Made by a program: the position numbers and the translations under genes
Assembly: GCF_009933175.1 (NCBI RefSeq)
Contig: NZ_MAEJ01000032.1
Coordinates: 124,001 to 188,000, forward strand
Length of the DNA: 64,000 nt
Source: Candidatus Enterococcus huntleyi
GTDB taxonomy: Bacteria > Bacillota > Bacilli > Lactobacillales > Enterococcaceae
Reading direction: 5' to 3'
Shown: piece by piece, positions 16,978 through 27,021 of the stretch
How the letters are laid out: each line of letters starts with the position of its first letter
Position numbering within the stretch: position 1 is the first letter of the stretch
The notes under the pieces: generated by a model
What the model saw: the letters and a program-made list of their open reading frames with translations, nothing else
What the model was told of the DNA's origin: nothing
Databases searched by the model: none

Positions 16978-18225
16978 ATGAAGGCAGAAATCATTGCGGT
17001 AGGAACCGAATTACTATTGGGTCAGGTGGTTAACACGAATGCGACGTTTATATCTGAGCAGTTAGCAGGGCTAGGATTAGATGTGTATTATCAAACGGTG
17101 GTAGGCGATAACCGCGCGCGTATTGAGGAATTATTAGTTTTAGCTGATACACGTAGTGATTTAGTTGTATTATGCGGGGGTTTAGGACCAACTGAGGATG
17201 ATTTAACGAAAGAAGTTGTGGCGGCGCATGTGGGGAAACCGCTCGTTCAAGATCCACAAGGTTATGCTGTTTTACTAGAATTTTTTAAGAAATCAAACCG
17301 CGCGATGACAGAAAATAATTTACAACAAGCATTGACGATTGAAGGGAGTATTACGTTGCAAAATCCTAATGGGCTAGCAGTGGGTTCGTTATATCAAGGC
17401 GATAAAAGTACGTATTTACTTTTACCGGGACCGCCTAGTGAACTGAAACCAATGTTTCGTCAATGCGCGATTCCTGAGTTGGCGAAAGTTTTCCCTGCTG
17501 ACGAGAAACTTTATTCGACAGTCTTGCGTTTCTATGGGATTGGCGAATCCCAACTGGTGACGGATTTAGCAGAGTTGATTGAAACACAAACGAATCCGAC
17601 AATTGCGCCTTATGCCAAAGAAAATGAAGTGACTCTAAGGATTACCGTCAAAACAGCTGATGAAGCTGAGGCAGAGCGATTGTTAAAAGTTACCGAAGAG
17701 AAGATAATGGCTCGAGTGGGCGAGTTTTTCTACGGCTATGGTGATGACAATAGTTTAGCGGCGGTAGTGGTAGATTTATTACGTCAGGCAGATCAAACGG
17801 TGACTGCGGCAGAGAGTTTGACTGCAGGTCTATTCCAATCAACCTTAGGTGGGATTCCAGGAGTATCTGAAGTCTTTCCAGGTGGCATGGTGACCTATTC
17901 GCCTCAGTCGAAAGTAGCCGTTTTAGGGGTCAAAGAAGAGACAATTGCAAAGCATGGAGTCGTCAGTGAAGCCTGTGCAAAAGAAATGGCGCAAGCAGTC
18001 CTAGAACTGGAACAAACTGATTTTGCGGTCTCCTTTACCGGTGTCGCAGGTCCAGATGCGCTAGAAGGTCAAGCAGCTGGAACGGTTTGGATTGGCTTAG
18101 CAAAGAAAGATGGAACAGTTGAAGCGAATTGCTATCAGTTCAACCGAAATCGTGCTTATGTGCAAAAAAGTGCGGTAATGAAAGGATTAGACTTGATTCG
18201 TCGAGCCATTTTATCAGAAAAATAA
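16978..18225 (+). CDS. cinA: CinA-family protein (competence/damage-inducible; nicotinamide-nucleotide amidase)
   Basis: ATG 16978 is preferred over an upstream GTG (16960) because GAGGG lies at the right distance and the length (415 residues) matches family norms. The N-terminal half is a molybdopterin-binding-like MoCF domain (G-T-E-L-L-L-G-Q...G-G-L-G-P-T-E-D-D). The C-terminal half is the CinA/PncC deamidase domain (A-A-E-S-L-T-A-G-L). PncC-type domains hydrolyse NMN to nicotinate mononucleotide in pyridine-nucleotide salvage; in streptococci cinA is competence-induced and cotranscribed with recA. Here recA has its own promoter 3' of cinA. Confidence 0.95.
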   Translation: MKAEIIAVGTELLLGQVVNTNATFISEQLAGLGLDVYYQTVVGDNRARIEELLVLADTRSDLVVLCGGLGPTEDDLTKEVVAAHVGKPLVQDPQGYAVLLEFFKKSNRAMTENNLQQALTIEGSITLQNPNGLAVGSLYQGDKSTYLLLPGPPSELKPMFRQCAIPELAKVFPADEKLYSTVLRFYGIGESQLVTDLAELIETQTNPTIAPYAKENEVTLRITVKTADEAEAERLLKVTEEKIMARVGEFFYGYGDDNSLAAVVVDLLRQADQTVTAAESLTAGLFQSTLGGIPGVSEVFPGGMVTYSPQSKVAVLGVKEETIAKHGVVSEACAKEMAQAVLELEQTDFAVSFTGVAGPDALEGQAAGTVWIGLAKKDGTVEANCYQFNRNRAYVQKSAVMKGLDLIRRAILSEK

Positions 18226-18230
18226 AAATG

Positions 18231-18244
18231 CGAATATTTGTTCG
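18231..18244 (+). promoter_or_regulatory. LexA/SOS box upstream of recA
   Basis: CGAATATTTGTTCG differs from the palindromic CGAAC-N4-GTTCG by one base and closely resembles the known B. subtilis recA box. It begins five bases after the cinA stop and ends just upstream of the recA -35. Confidence 0.75.
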
Positions 18245-18251
18245 GTTTTTC

Positions 18252-18280
18252 TTGATTTTTTGAAAAAAAAAAGCTATGAT
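18252..18280 (+). promoter_or_regulatory. recA promoter
   Basis: TTGATT (18252-18257) and TATGAT (18275-18280) with an A-rich 17-bp spacer, 70 bases before the recA start. Confidence 0.75.
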
Positions 18281-18349
18281 AGTTTTATCGAAAAGAAACG
18301 TAACTGGTGAATTTAGCTAGTACGTTTAACTATAAGGAGGATTATCCGA

Positions 18350-19393
18350 TTGGCAGATGATCGTAAAGCAGCCTTAGATGCTGCACTAAAAAGAATAGAA
18401 AAGAATTATGGTAAAGGCTCTATTATGAAGCTAGGTGATAAGATAGACCAACAAATTTCGGTTATCCCAAGTGGCTCTCTAGCTCTTGATGTAGCTTTAG
18501 GTGTCGGTGGTTATCCTCGTGGCAGAATCGTTGAAGTCTATGGACCAGAAAGTTCAGGTAAAACAACTGTTGCGCTTCATGCTATCGCTGAAGTGCAAAA
18601 AAATGGCGGAACAGCAGCCTTTATTGATGCTGAGCATGCCTTAGACCCGCAATATGCCCAAAAATTAGGGGTTAATATTGATGAATTGCTTCTTTCTCAA
18701 CCAGATACAGGTGAACAAGGTTTAGAAATCGCTGATGCTTTGGTTTCAAGTGGTGCTGTCGATATTGTTGTTATTGACTCAGTAGCAGCCTTAGTACCAC
18801 GTGCCGAGATTGATGGTGAGATGGGTGATAGTCACGTCGGATTACAAGCTCGATTGATGTCACAAGCACTACGTAAATTATCAGGTTCGATTAATAAAAC
18901 CAAAACAATTGCTATTTTCATTAACCAAATTCGTGAAAAAGTCGGCATCATGTTCGGGAACCCAGAAATTACACCAGGTGGACGTGCCTTGAAATTCTAC
19001 GCAACGATTCGTTTAGAAGTTCGTCGTGCAGAACAATTAAAACAAGGAACAGATATCATCGGGAACCGTACAAAAATTAAAGTCGTAAAAAATAAAGTAG
19101 CGCCACCATTTAAAGTGGCTGAAGTTGATATGATGTATGGCTTAGGAATCTCTCAAGAAGGCGAGCTATTAGATATGGCTGTCGAGAAAGATATCGTTGA
19201 TAAGAGTGGTGCATGGTATTCATACAAAGAAGATCGTATTGGTCAAGGTCGTGAGAATGTCAAAGTCTACATGACAGCTCATCCTGAGATGATGGCTGAG
19301 GTTTCTGCTCGTGTCCGTGAAGCATACGGCATTGGCGATGGCTCAACATTAGTAGAAGAAGGCCAAGAAGAATTACCATTAGACGAAGAATAA
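18350..19393 (+). CDS. recA: Recombinase A
   Basis: TTG 18350 is fixed by AAGGAGG at 18334-18340 and by the conserved N-terminus. The 347-residue protein has Walker [10 protein letters not shown] at residues 65-73, the L1/L2 DNA-binding loops ([12 protein letters not shown] and the [13 protein letters not shown] region) and an acidic C-terminal tail (E-E-L-P-L-D-E-E). It catalyses homologous strand exchange and triggers LexA self-cleavage. The upstream SOS box shows damage induction. It is the last gene of the conserved run before the sugar island. Confidence 0.99.
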   Translation: MADDRKAALDAALKRIEKNYGKGSIMKLGDKIDQQISVIPSGSLALDVALGVGGYPRGRIVEVYGPESSGKTTVALHAIAEVQKNGGTAAFIDAEHALDPQYAQKLGVNIDELLLSQPDTGEQGLEIADALVSSGAVDIVVIDSVAALVPRAEIDGEMGDSHVGLQARLMSQALRKLSGSINKTKTIAIFINQIREKVGIMFGNPEITPGGRALKFYATIRLEVRRAEQLKQGTDIIGNRTKIKVVKNKVAPPFKVAEVDMMYGLGISQEGELLDMAVEKDIVDKSGAWYSYKEDRIGQGRENVKVYMTAHPEMMAEVSARVREAYGIGDGSTLVEEGQEELPLDEE

Positions 19394-19410
19394 ATCCAAA
19401 TAGATAATGA

Positions 19411-19455
19411 AGAAGTGCCAGTGGTAGCATAAAACTATCACGGGTACTTTTTTGA
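19411..19455 (+). terminator. recA terminator
   Basis: An imperfect 14-bp stem (AGTGCCAGTGGTAG with CTATCACGGGTACT) followed by a T-run. Confidence 0.75.
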
Positions 19456-19471
19456 TGTCTGGTCTATAACT

Positions 19472-19530
19472 AAAAAAAATACGCGAACACCTTCAACTAC
19501 TTCATGAAGATGTTCGCGTATTTTTTTATA
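19472..19530. terminator. Strong terminator of the PTS operon
   Basis: A 13-bp perfect arm AAATACGCGAACA pairs with TGTTCGCGTATTT, with an inner TTC/GAA stem, A-run on one side and T-run on the other. It ends the leftward PTS operon and can insulate recA. Confidence 0.9.
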
Positions 19531-19537
19531 AAGTGTA

Positions 19538-20362
19538 CTAAGCGATACCCAATGCTGAGAGAAGCATAGAAATAATTACAATAACTAAGATAATCCAGTT
19601 TAAATTTACTTTTTTATTTTTCATAAAATATAGAGAAAGTAACGTAACAGACAGTGGAACTAACCCAACAAATATTTGATCTAGGATATCTTGAATAACT
19701 AATGGATTATCTTTTACTGCAGCATATTCTAAGGTTGTTTTAAAGGAAACGGTGTTAAAAGTCATACCACCAGCCATAATCAGTCCTAGTGTAGAGGCTG
19801 CTTTAGTAAGTATGTCCATTAATCCCTTATCGTAAAGCTCCTGAATGTAGGTAGCACCTAAACTATACCCCATAAATCCACTGTAATATCTAACAATCAC
19901 AGAAGGGATATTGTATAAAGCTAAAAATATAATTGGTGCTAGGATATTTCCTTGTTGTCCGATATTGATAGCAATACCTGCTGCTAATACTCGCAAAACT
20001 CCCCAAAAGATTGAGTCACCGATACCAGCCAAAGGCCCCATTAAACTTGTTTTAACCGCAGGGATCGATTCTACGTCAAAATCTGATTTAAGGCTATTTT
20101 CTTTTTCCATTGCTGCTGAAATACCCATGACAAAAGGAACGACATTCCCAGTTGTATTAAACCAAGTCATATGTCTTTGTAGAGCTTGTTTGCGATCTTC
20201 TTCGTTTGTATAGAATTTATTAATAAAGGGCATCAAAGATACGCAAAAGTTAACACCACCAGACTTTGCGAAACTACCGTCTGCATATAATGAAAAAGAT
20301 CTAAAAAACATTTTTCGAATCATTTTTTTCTCATCTGAACTTATATTCTCAAATTTAGCCAA
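19538..20362 (-). CDS. PTS mannose/fructose/sorbose-family transporter subunit IID
   Basis: AGAGGAGG abuts an ATG at 20371 with no spacing, so I favour the TTG at 20362 (nine bases after the Shine-Dalgarno); the product then starts with A-K-F-E-N as residues 2-6. The about 275-residue protein matches EIID of the mannose-type PTS, with the soluble N-terminal part (S-F-S-L-Y-A-D-G...G-V-N-F-C-V-S-L-M-P) and C-terminal membrane helices. With IIC it forms the sugar channel. The start overlaps the IIC stop by eight bases. Substrate is not evident from the sequence; the operon context suggests a beta-xyloside or arabinoside-related sugar. Confidence 0.92.
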   Translation of the reverse strand: MAKFENISSDEKKMIRKMFFRSFSLYADGSFAKSGGVNFCVSLMPFINKFYTNEEDRKQALQRHMTWFNTTGNVVPFVMGISAAMEKENSLKSDFDVESIPAVKTSLMGPLAGIGDSIFWGVLRVLAAGIAINIGQQGNILAPIIFLALYNIPSVIVRYYSGFMGYSLGATYIQELYDKGLMDILTKAASTLGLIMAGGMTFNTVSFKTTLEYAAVKDNPLVIQDILDQIFVGLVPLSVTLLSLYFMKNKKVNLNWIILVIVIISMLLSALGIA

Positions 20363-21146
20363 AGAATTCATCCTCCTCTGAAAGTTCTACTTTGTCAGTA
20401 GTTACTGTATTGAGTTTAGTAAATCTAAAATCATTCATACCCATTGTGATAACAAAGATTAAACCGAATCCTGCTAAGGCAATTAATGGAATATTTAGAT
20501 AAGCCACAGCTAGAAATCCTAAGAAGTAGTATATGGCTAAAGAATTTGTCCAAAGCATTTTTAAAAGAATAGCTACCCCAACTGCTGGTAATAAACCTCC
20601 ACAGACTTGCAGCCCATTCATAATTACTTCAGGAATACTATTTACGAACACTTCAACTGCACTGGAACCGATTAATACTGAGATGAAAACGATAATTGGA
20701 AATACTGAAAATTTCAGTACCCATAAAGAATAATGCATACGGAAAATAGCTTTATCATTTCCTTCAGCTGCTAAACGGTCATACGTGGGTGCAAAGATAC
20801 TCATTACTACATTCATCAAAGTTTCGACATAAGCCGCCAAAATTCCAATAGGTAGTGCTAAAGCTAAAGCGACTTCGTTTCCCCCACCTAAAATAATTGC
20901 AAAGCCTGCTCCAAAGACAGTTCCTACACATGGGTTTGCAGAAACTGCACCGCCAATATTTACGGCTCCCATGAAAACAGCCTCTAAAGCTGCGCCGATA
21001 AGTACACCTTGTTCCACATCACCTAAGACTAAACCTACTAAAGATCCCACAACGATGGGACGATCAAGCATGCTTTGTCCGAGTAACCAATTACCACCAA
21101 AAGTTATAAAAGTTACTAGTGCTAATAATGCTGCTGTTCCTACCAT
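20355..21146 (-). CDS. PTS mannose/fructose/sorbose-family transporter subunit IIC
   Basis: ATG 21146 follows AAGGAGGGG on the minus strand. The 263-residue polytopic protein carries EIIC-Man/Sor features (D-R-P-I-V-V-G-S-L-V-G-L-V-L-G-D) and an acidic cytoplasmic tail (V-E-L-S-E-E-D-E-F-F-G). It forms the membrane channel with IID. It lies one base from the IIB gene. Confidence 0.92.
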   Translation of the reverse strand: MVGTAALLALVTFITFGGNWLLGQSMLDRPIVVGSLVGLVLGDVEQGVLIGAALEAVFMGAVNIGGAVSANPCVGTVFGAGFAIILGGGNEVALALALPIGILAAYVETLMNVVMSIFAPTYDRLAAEGNDKAIFRMHYSLWVLKFSVFPIIVFISVLIGSSAVEVFVNSIPEVIMNGLQVCGGLLPAVGVAILLKMLWTNSLAIYYFLGFLAVAYLNIPLIALAGFGLIFVITMGMNDFRFTKLNTVTTDKVELSEEDEFFG

Positions 21147-21147
21147 A

Positions 21148-21654
21148 TTACCCCTCCTTAAAATCTGACTCTTTAACTAAGTCAGTTAATTTACTTTTTT
21201 TGTCACTAGGTAGCATTTGGAAATAAGTATTAGAATTGATTTTTTCTAACTCTTCGATTTTTTTGTAATCTTCATGAGTAATTCTCATTTCAGGCAAAAT
21301 ACTGATTCGCTTCAAGTCAGAACGAACCATTCTGCCATAGTTGCCCAGATTTATATAGTCAATTTCCGGAAATTTTTTGCTCAGTGTTAAGGCATCATCT
21401 AAATTATTGACAAGAATCATGATTTTCATTCCTTGTGCTTTCGGGTTCTCTAATAATTGAATCGTATCCATAATATTTTTAATAATTACTTTTACATTAT
21501 TTGGTGTGGCCATTTTTAAAGCCATCTGCTGTGTCTTGTCATTTGCTACATTATCATTGGCTACGACAATTCCTTGTACGCCCAATTCTTTTGTCCACAT
21601 CATACCTGTTTGTCCATGAATTAATCGGTCGTCTAAACGTAATGCTACAATCAT
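21148..21654 (-). CDS. PTS mannose/fructose/sorbose-family subunit IIB
   Basis: ATG 21654 follows AGGAGGAC. The 168-residue cytoplasmic protein opens with the family motif R-L-D-D-R-L-I-H-G-Q, so His13 is the phosphorylated residue that passes phosphate from IIA to the sugar. It is a separate protein here rather than fused to IIA. Confidence 0.93.
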   Translation of the reverse strand: MIVALRLDDRLIHGQTGMMWTKELGVQGIVVANDNVANDKTQQMALKMATPNNVKVIIKNIMDTIQLLENPKAQGMKIMILVNNLDDALTLSKKFPEIDYINLGNYGRMVRSDLKRISILPEMRITHEDYKKIEELEKINSNTYFQMLPSDKKSKLTDLVKESDFKEG

Positions 21655-21672
21655 CTTATTGTCCTCCTATTT

Positions 21673-22098
21673 TTAATCGAAAAAGTCTTCGTTTGTTTCT
21701 TCAGCTTTAGTAACTCTTAATTGCGTGCGACTGCCTTCTAAAATTGCAGGCAGGTTTTTCTGGAAGTCAGAAATATCAGCAAACGGGGTCAGTAATATTT
21801 CCATAATTACAGGTAAATTGGTTCCTGTTATGATCGTTACTGGTGCATCCCCATAGGCTAAAAAAGCATTTTGATTGACGCTTCCACCATATAAATCAGT
21901 AAAAATGATGTTTAGATCTTGTGGAGATGGCGTAGTAAAGAATGTATTTAGTGTCTCTTGCCAATCTTCTTCGTCGCTTAAGTACGCGGCGATAGCTTTT
22001 AGTTGTACATCTGCCTGCTCGCCAACTAAAAGGTTTAAGGCACTTTCGAAACCAGTTGCAAGGTGTCCATGGGTTACAATCGCAATTTTTTTATTCAT
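21673..22098 (-). CDS. PTS mannose/fructose/sorbose-family subunit IIA
   Basis: ATG 22098 is set by AGGAGGAC on the minus strand and gives a 141-residue protein; the longer frame to 22239 runs inside the glycosidase gene. The N-terminus I-A-I-V-T-H-G-H has His10 as the HPr-dependent phosphorylation site, and F-T-D-L-Y-G-G-S is the second family motif. It overlaps the end of the GH43 gene by eight bases, so glycosidase and transporter are coupled. Confidence 0.92.
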   Translation of the reverse strand: MNKKIAIVTHGHLATGFESALNLLVGEQADVQLKAIAAYLSDEEDWQETLNTFFTTPSPQDLNIIFTDLYGGSVNQNAFLAYGDAPVTIITGTNLPVIMEILLTPFADISDFQKNLPAILEGSRTQLRVTKAEETNEDFFD

Positions 22099-23713
22099 TT
22101 GTGTCCTCCTCAATGTAATTGAAAAACTTGAAGTCCGCGCTTTTCCTCCCTCCAGATAAGTCATTACAATGCAAACCAATAAAGCTTCCAGTAAAGGCAC
22201 TTCCAACACTACCAGTGAAGGGTTTTGCAATATAATCATCAGATAGTTTGTAGGTATCTACTTCTTTATTGATTTTTATCCAGTCTTGGTTATCTTGTGA
22301 AAAGTAGAAAGACAATTTATCCGGGGTAACTACAACTTTCATGTAGATTGGGCCATCATCTAATGGGATTTTATTTTTTTTAAGTGGCCAATCCATCACT
22401 TGTCCTTCGCACTGCATAATATCAATGACTCTTCCTAAGACATCATCATGGGAAATGTATAAAGAAATCCAGTTCTTAGTATTATAGAAGCAAGTAATTC
22501 CAGCCATTTGTTGGAAATTATCTGGTTCAAACTCAACTTGAGTTACAACGGTGAAATTTAAACTTTCGAATCTTCTGGCAACTAGTGACTGTTGGAAAAC
22601 AGAATAGAGTGATTCGCCGCCAATTAGACGTAAGTATCCTGGACGTTGAGAGAGAGTACCCATCGTTTCGTTAAAAGGGACTCTCAATGTTTGGAACTCA
22701 CTTGGTAATTCAGAAACTGAGAAGTTACCATCCCAAATAGTTGGTTCGAGTCCTTCTGTGGTAGAGATTTTTGGTGCAGGTACTTCTATTTGAGCGATTC
22801 TCCCTCCTTGTACATAGGGCCAATCATTTTCCCAATAAATTTTTGCTAGGCTTGTCTCTCTTCCTAATGGACAAAAACCTCGTTCTTCTAAAATGGATTT
22901 TCCTTTTCTTTTGATTGGCCGAGCCATAAGATAAGTCATATACCATTCTCCAGAATCAGTTTGTATGAAGTCTGCATGGCCAGCCTTTTGAATATGATTT
23001 CGTGGGTCAGACCAAGTAGATAAAATTGGGTTTTCTGGATGAACTTCATAAGGTCCGTAAATAGAAGTCGCTCGAGCAAGCGTGACTGCATGTTCATATT
23101 TAGTGCCACCTTCAGCAGTAACTAAATAATAATAGCCGTCTTTATAAAATAGATTAGGTCCTTCTGTTTTTCCAAGGTCAGTTCCAGTAAAGATAATTTG
23201 TTTTTCACCCATCAGCTTTTGTTCAGTTACGGAATATTCTTGAATCGCAATTCCGCCATACCAAGGGTTATAATTTCGATAATCATAAATTAAGTTTAAC
23301 ATGTATTTTTTGCCATCTTCATTGTGAAATAGGGAAGGATCAAATCCACTGCTATTTAAAAATACTGGATCAGACCAATCTCCATCGATTTCATCACAAG
23401 TAACTAAATAATTATGAACATCTTTAAAGGCTCGATGCTCTTTCATGTTTGAGTAAATTAACCAAAATTTATCATCATGATAAGTTAGGCTTGGAGCCCA
23501 AACACCTCCACTATCTGGAACTCCATACATATCTAGTTGGTTTGTTCTAGTCAAAACAGTAGCTGCAAAAGTCCAATCTTTTAAATTGTTCGATTTATAT
23601 ACGCGTACGCCTGGAAACCATTCAAATGTTGATACAGCAATGTAATAAGTGTCTCCTTTCTTACAAATACTCGGATCTGGATTGAATCCTTTTAATATTG
23701 GGTTTATAATCAT
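22091..23713 (-). CDS. Glycoside hydrolase family 43 (beta-xylosidase / arabinofuranosidase type)
   Basis: The start is ATG 23713, eight bases after GGAG; a GTG at 23722 would overlap the Shine-Dalgarno. The 540-residue product has the GH43 five-blade propeller motifs: N-P-D-P with base Asp13, S-G-F-D-P with Asp125, and K-T-E-G-P-N with acid Glu184. A C-terminal beta-sandwich (about 330-540) is typical of GH43_11-like beta-xylosidases. No signal peptide is present, so it acts inside the cell on imported oligosaccharides. It is the first gene of an operon that continues with all four PTS subunits, so it probably cleaves the (phosphorylated or free) disaccharide brought in by them. Confidence 0.9.
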   Translation of the reverse strand: MIINPILKGFNPDPSICKKGDTYYIAVSTFEWFPGVRVYKSNNLKDWTFAATVLTRTNQLDMYGVPDSGGVWAPSLTYHDDKFWLIYSNMKEHRAFKDVHNYLVTCDEIDGDWSDPVFLNSSGFDPSLFHNEDGKKYMLNLIYDYRNYNPWYGGIAIQEYSVTEQKLMGEKQIIFTGTDLGKTEGPNLFYKDGYYYLVTAEGGTKYEHAVTLARATSIYGPYEVHPENPILSTWSDPRNHIQKAGHADFIQTDSGEWYMTYLMARPIKRKGKSILEERGFCPLGRETSLAKIYWENDWPYVQGGRIAQIEVPAPKISTTEGLEPTIWDGNFSVSELPSEFQTLRVPFNETMGTLSQRPGYLRLIGGESLYSVFQQSLVARRFESLNFTVVTQVEFEPDNFQQMAGITCFYNTKNWISLYISHDDVLGRVIDIMQCEGQVMDWPLKKNKIPLDDGPIYMKVVVTPDKLSFYFSQDNQDWIKINKEVDTYKLSDDYIAKPFTGSVGSAFTGSFIGLHCNDLSGGRKSADFKFFNYIEEDTNE

Positions 23714-23728
23714 TTTGTGCACTCCTTT

Positions 23729-23744
23729 TTTAAACCGCTTTCTT
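23729..23744 (-). promoter_or_regulatory. Candidate catabolite-responsive element (cre)
   Basis: Minus-strand AAGAAAGCGGTTTAAA fits the CcpA cre consensus with two mismatches. It lies just downstream of a TATAAT (around 23755) and 15 bases upstream of the GH43 start codon, where CcpA would act as a roadblock. Confidence 0.45.
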
Positions 23745-23830
23745 AAAATGAATTATATATATTAAGGTAGCCAATGAGAATATCATAAATCATTGTTTTT
23801 TTACCATTTTTTAATCTGGAGGTCTTTTTC

Positions 23831-24706
23831 ATGAAAGCCGATTTCACAAATATCAAAATGTTACCTAATCAAGATGTATCTATTCGATTAACCTCAGCAC
23901 ATAAACAAACAGTCAAAAAAGAATGGGATGTTGGCGAGGAAATCCATAACTCTTTCGAAATACTTAAAGTAATTGCAGGTGAACAACAGTCTATTATTAA
24001 CGGGGTTGATCATTGCCTTACAAAAGATGCCATTATTATTTTGCCACCTAAGCTGTTACATCATAATATTTGTAAAAGCGAAAGTGGATTAACGTATTTC
24101 TGTATTCATTTTCATATTGATGAACCGAGTTTAAAATATGCTTTGGTCAATTCCCTACCCCTAATTATTACTAAAGATTACACGGAATATGACAAAATTA
24201 ATGAAGTCATTAAGCAGTGGATTGATATGCTAGATAAGGATACTCCGTATGACGTAATTGATAAGCTAAAAACACAGACTGTTTTTACGGAATTACTAAT
24301 TGTACTCTCGGAATTATTTTTAACTGATAATAAAACCTCTTCTTCAAGCTTTATTTATGCTCAAGAATTAGCACAAAAAATCAAACAGAATTTTAGATGG
24401 TATACGAATAACCCAAGTCATAGAAATAAAGAATTATTAAGCATTAGTTGCTTGATTAATGAGATAGGTATCAGCCACAATCATGGCATCCAGGTTTTTA
24501 AAGAAGTCTATGGTGTCTCACCCAAAAAATACCTTGATGAGCTTAAATATCAAGAAGCTAAATTATTATTACAATATCCATTTTCTTCTATTGAAGATAT
24601 TTCGGAACGTATTGGCTATAGTAATCCAGGTCATTTTAGTCGTCAGTTCAAATTATGGAGTGGGATTTCACCGTTGCATTATAAAATAAAACAAAGGGAG
24701 ACATAA
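23831..24706 (+). CDS. AraC-family transcriptional regulator
   Basis: ATG 23831 follows GGAGG. The 291-residue protein has an N-terminal cupin-like sensor (I-L-P-P-K-L-L-H-H-N...F-C-I-H-F-H) and a C-terminal double helix-turn-helix (about 190-291) ending with the AraC signature I-G-Y-S-N-P-G-H-F-S-R-Q-F-K. It is transcribed away from the GH43-PTS operon across a 117-base shared promoter region, which makes it the likely local activator of that operon. Confidence 0.9.
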   Translation: MKADFTNIKMLPNQDVSIRLTSAHKQTVKKEWDVGEEIHNSFEILKVIAGEQQSIINGVDHCLTKDAIIILPPKLLHHNICKSESGLTYFCIHFHIDEPSLKYALVNSLPLIITKDYTEYDKINEVIKQWIDMLDKDTPYDVIDKLKTQTVFTELLIVLSELFLTDNKTSSSSFIYAQELAQKIKQNFRWYTNNPSHRNKELLSISCLINEIGISHNHGIQVFKEVYGVSPKKYLDELKYQEAKLLLQYPFSSIEDISERIGYSNPGHFSRQFKLWSGISPLHYKIKQRET

Positions 24707-25141
24707 TAAAGCTAAGTTGAGTGCTACTTATTTTTGGTATTTGTGAAGGGAGATATGACTAAAAAGAAGAATAGGGAGTGATTCGTTTCTTTTGAGGAAA
24801 GAACAATTCAAAAGCTTAATCTTTAAAATTTTTGTAAGCGATTAATCACTTGTTATAAATAACAAAAAAGTTTAGAAATACATAAGAAAAACGCTAAAAA
24901 TAACAGATAGTTTCATTATCAAAAAAAAATTTTAGGGTTGGAGGCTTTATCTAATCAATTTGAGGGCAATTTCAGGTAAGACTCTCCGTAATTAAAGTTG
25001 ACACTCACCCTTACAAACATTAGAATAAAGTAGTGTCTAATCACACATATGCAAGTAGGCATATTGATAATTAAAAATAGTTTATCAAAAAACTACAATA
25101 ATAATTTAATGAAAAAGAAAGATAGTATGGAGGTGGATTCA
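24707..25141 (+). other. Gene-less interval before rny, with promoter
   Basis: A-rich stretch with no supported gene. A clear promoter lies at 24998-25026 (separate entry). The frame upstream of the rny start continues to 25049 but lacks a ribosome site. Confidence 0.6.
24998..25026 (+). promoter_or_regulatory. rny promoter
   Basis: Perfect TTGACA (24998-25003), 17-bp spacer, TAGAAT (25021-25026), giving a leader of about 110 bases before the rny ATG. Confidence 0.8.
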
Positions 25142-26698
25142 ATGGGACTTACTATTCTCCTCGCTATCATCGGTTTAATTGTCGGCCTTGTTTTAGGCTT
25201 TGTATTCGAAAAATCTCGTCATACAAAAGAGATTGACGGTGCAAAAAATTCTGCTGTAGGCATCTTAGAAGGTGCACGCAAAGAAGCAGAAACCCTAAAA
25301 AAAGAGGCTTTGTTGGAAGCTAAGGAAGAAAACCAAAAGTATCGGTCAGAAATCGAAAGTGAGCTGAAAGAAAGCAAATTAGAAGTTAAAGCACAAGAAA
25401 ATCGTTTGCTGCAAAGAGAACAATCTTTAGATCGTAAAGATGATTCTATCGAAAAACGCGAAAACTCACTGGAAGACAAAGAAGAAAAACTTGGTGCCAG
25501 ACAGCAATTAATTGACGAGCGAGAAAAAGAAGTTGAAAAATTAATTGAAGAACAAAAACATGAATTAGAACGAATCGCTGGATTATCTAAAGATCAAGCA
25601 AAAGGCGTCATCATGAAAGAGACAGAAGAGGAATTGAATCATGAATTAACAGTCATGGTCAAAGAATCTGAACAACGGGCAAAAGAAGAAGCAGATCGTA
25701 AAGCGAAAAACTTACTTTCTCTAGCTATTCAACGTTGTGCAGCTGATCAAGTCTCTGAAACAACGGTCTCTGTTGTCACATTACCAAATGATGAGATGAA
25801 GGGTCGTATCATCGGTCGTGAGGGTCGAAACATCCGCACACTGGAAACACTAACTGGGATTGATTTAATTATTGATGATACGCCGGAAGCGGTCGTGTTA
25901 TCAGGTTTTGATCCAATTCGTCGTGAGATTGCTCGAATGACCTTGGAAAAATTAATTCAAGATGGTCGAATTCACCCAGCTCGTATTGAAGAGATGGTGG
26001 AAAAATCTCGTAAGGAAATGGATGAACGGATTCGTGAGTATGGCGAACAAGCAGCTTTCGAAGTTGGCGCACATACGTTACATCCAGATTTAATCAAGAT
26101 TCTAGGACGTTTACGTTTCCGTACAAGTTATGGACAAAATGTCTTAAATCACTCAATCGAAGTAGCCAAATTAACGGGCGTCTTAGCTGCTGAATTAGGC
26201 GAAGATATCCAATTGGCAAAACGTGCTGGTTTACTACATGATATCGGTAAAGCGTTAGATCATGAAATTGAAGGTTCTCACGTTGAGATTGGTGCTGAAC
26301 TTGCTGCCAAATACAAAGAAAATTCAGTAGTGATTAATGCGATTGCCTCTCACCATGGAGACGTCGAAGCGACTTCTGTCATTTCTGTTTTAGTAGCAGC
26401 TGCTGATGCATTATCTGCGGCAAGACCAGGTGCGAGAAGCGAATCATTAGAAAATTATATTCGTCGTTTAGAAAACTTAGAAAATATCTCAAATGGCTTT
26501 GAAGGCGTTGAATCAAGCTTCGCTGTTCAAGCTGGACGTGAAGTTCGTGTTATGGTTAAACCAGAAGAAATTTCTGATTTAGATGCGGTTCGTTTAGTCA
26601 GAGATATCCGTAAGAAGATTGAAGATGACTTGGATTATCCAGGTCACATCAAGGTCATTGTGATTCGTGAAACACGCGTCACTGACTATGCGAAATAA
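25142..26698 (+). CDS. rny: Ribonuclease Y
   Basis: ATG 25142 after GGAGGTGG gives 518 residues, the usual RNase Y length. Order of domains: N-terminal membrane anchor (residues 2-22), long Lys/Glu coiled coil (about 30-190), KH RNA-binding domain ([12 protein letters not shown]) and HD phosphohydrolase domain (L-L-H-D-I-G-K-A). It is the membrane-bound endonuclease that starts mRNA decay in many Firmicutes. In related genomes rny is near recA; here the GH43/PTS island lies between them. Confidence 0.97.
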   Translation: MGLTILLAIIGLIVGLVLGFVFEKSRHTKEIDGAKNSAVGILEGARKEAETLKKEALLEAKEENQKYRSEIESELKESKLEVKAQENRLLQREQSLDRKDDSIEKRENSLEDKEEKLGARQQLIDEREKEVEKLIEEQKHELERIAGLSKDQAKGVIMKETEEELNHELTVMVKESEQRAKEEADRKAKNLLSLAIQRCAADQVSETTVSVVTLPNDEMKGRIIGREGRNIRTLETLTGIDLIIDDTPEAVVLSGFDPIRREIARMTLEKLIQDGRIHPARIEEMVEKSRKEMDERIREYGEQAAFEVGAHTLHPDLIKILGRLRFRTSYGQNVLNHSIEVAKLTGVLAAELGEDIQLAKRAGLLHDIGKALDHEIEGSHVEIGAELAAKYKENSVVINAIASHHGDVEATSVISVLVAAADALSAARPGARSESLENYIRRLENLENISNGFEGVESSFAVQAGREVRVMVKPEEISDLDAVRLVRDIRKKIEDDLDYPGHIKVIVIRETRVTDYAK

Positions 26699-27021
26699 TT
26701 TATTACAAACAATAGAGACAGAAACCTTAGCAATAGGGTTTCTGTTTTTTTCTTCGCTTTTCTGTGAGTATAATTTTTCGGCAGCTATTTCTCACGTTGA
26801 TTTATCTAGTTCACGCGTAGTTGTGTTTTTTTCTGACAGTCTACCTACATTGTCTATTTCCTTATTTTGAATCAGTGGCAAATACGACCAGAATAGGCTA
26901 CTATTAAGTACATAAATTAGGCGAAATTACTTGATAGAGGGTATTTTTTTGGAATTAGCGAAACTAGGTTTAAAAGCTCTGGAATGTAAGAACATGAAAA
27001 ATAACGAAGGAAGTCTGTATT
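26699..27021 (+). other. Gene-less interval between rny and mprF
   Basis: After the rny terminator I see no gene. A ribosome site AAGGAAG for mprF is at about 27006-27012. No convincing promoter was identified. Confidence 0.5.
26719..26751 (+). terminator. rny terminator
   Basis: CAGAAACC pairs with GGTTTCTG and is followed by a T-run. Confidence 0.85.
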
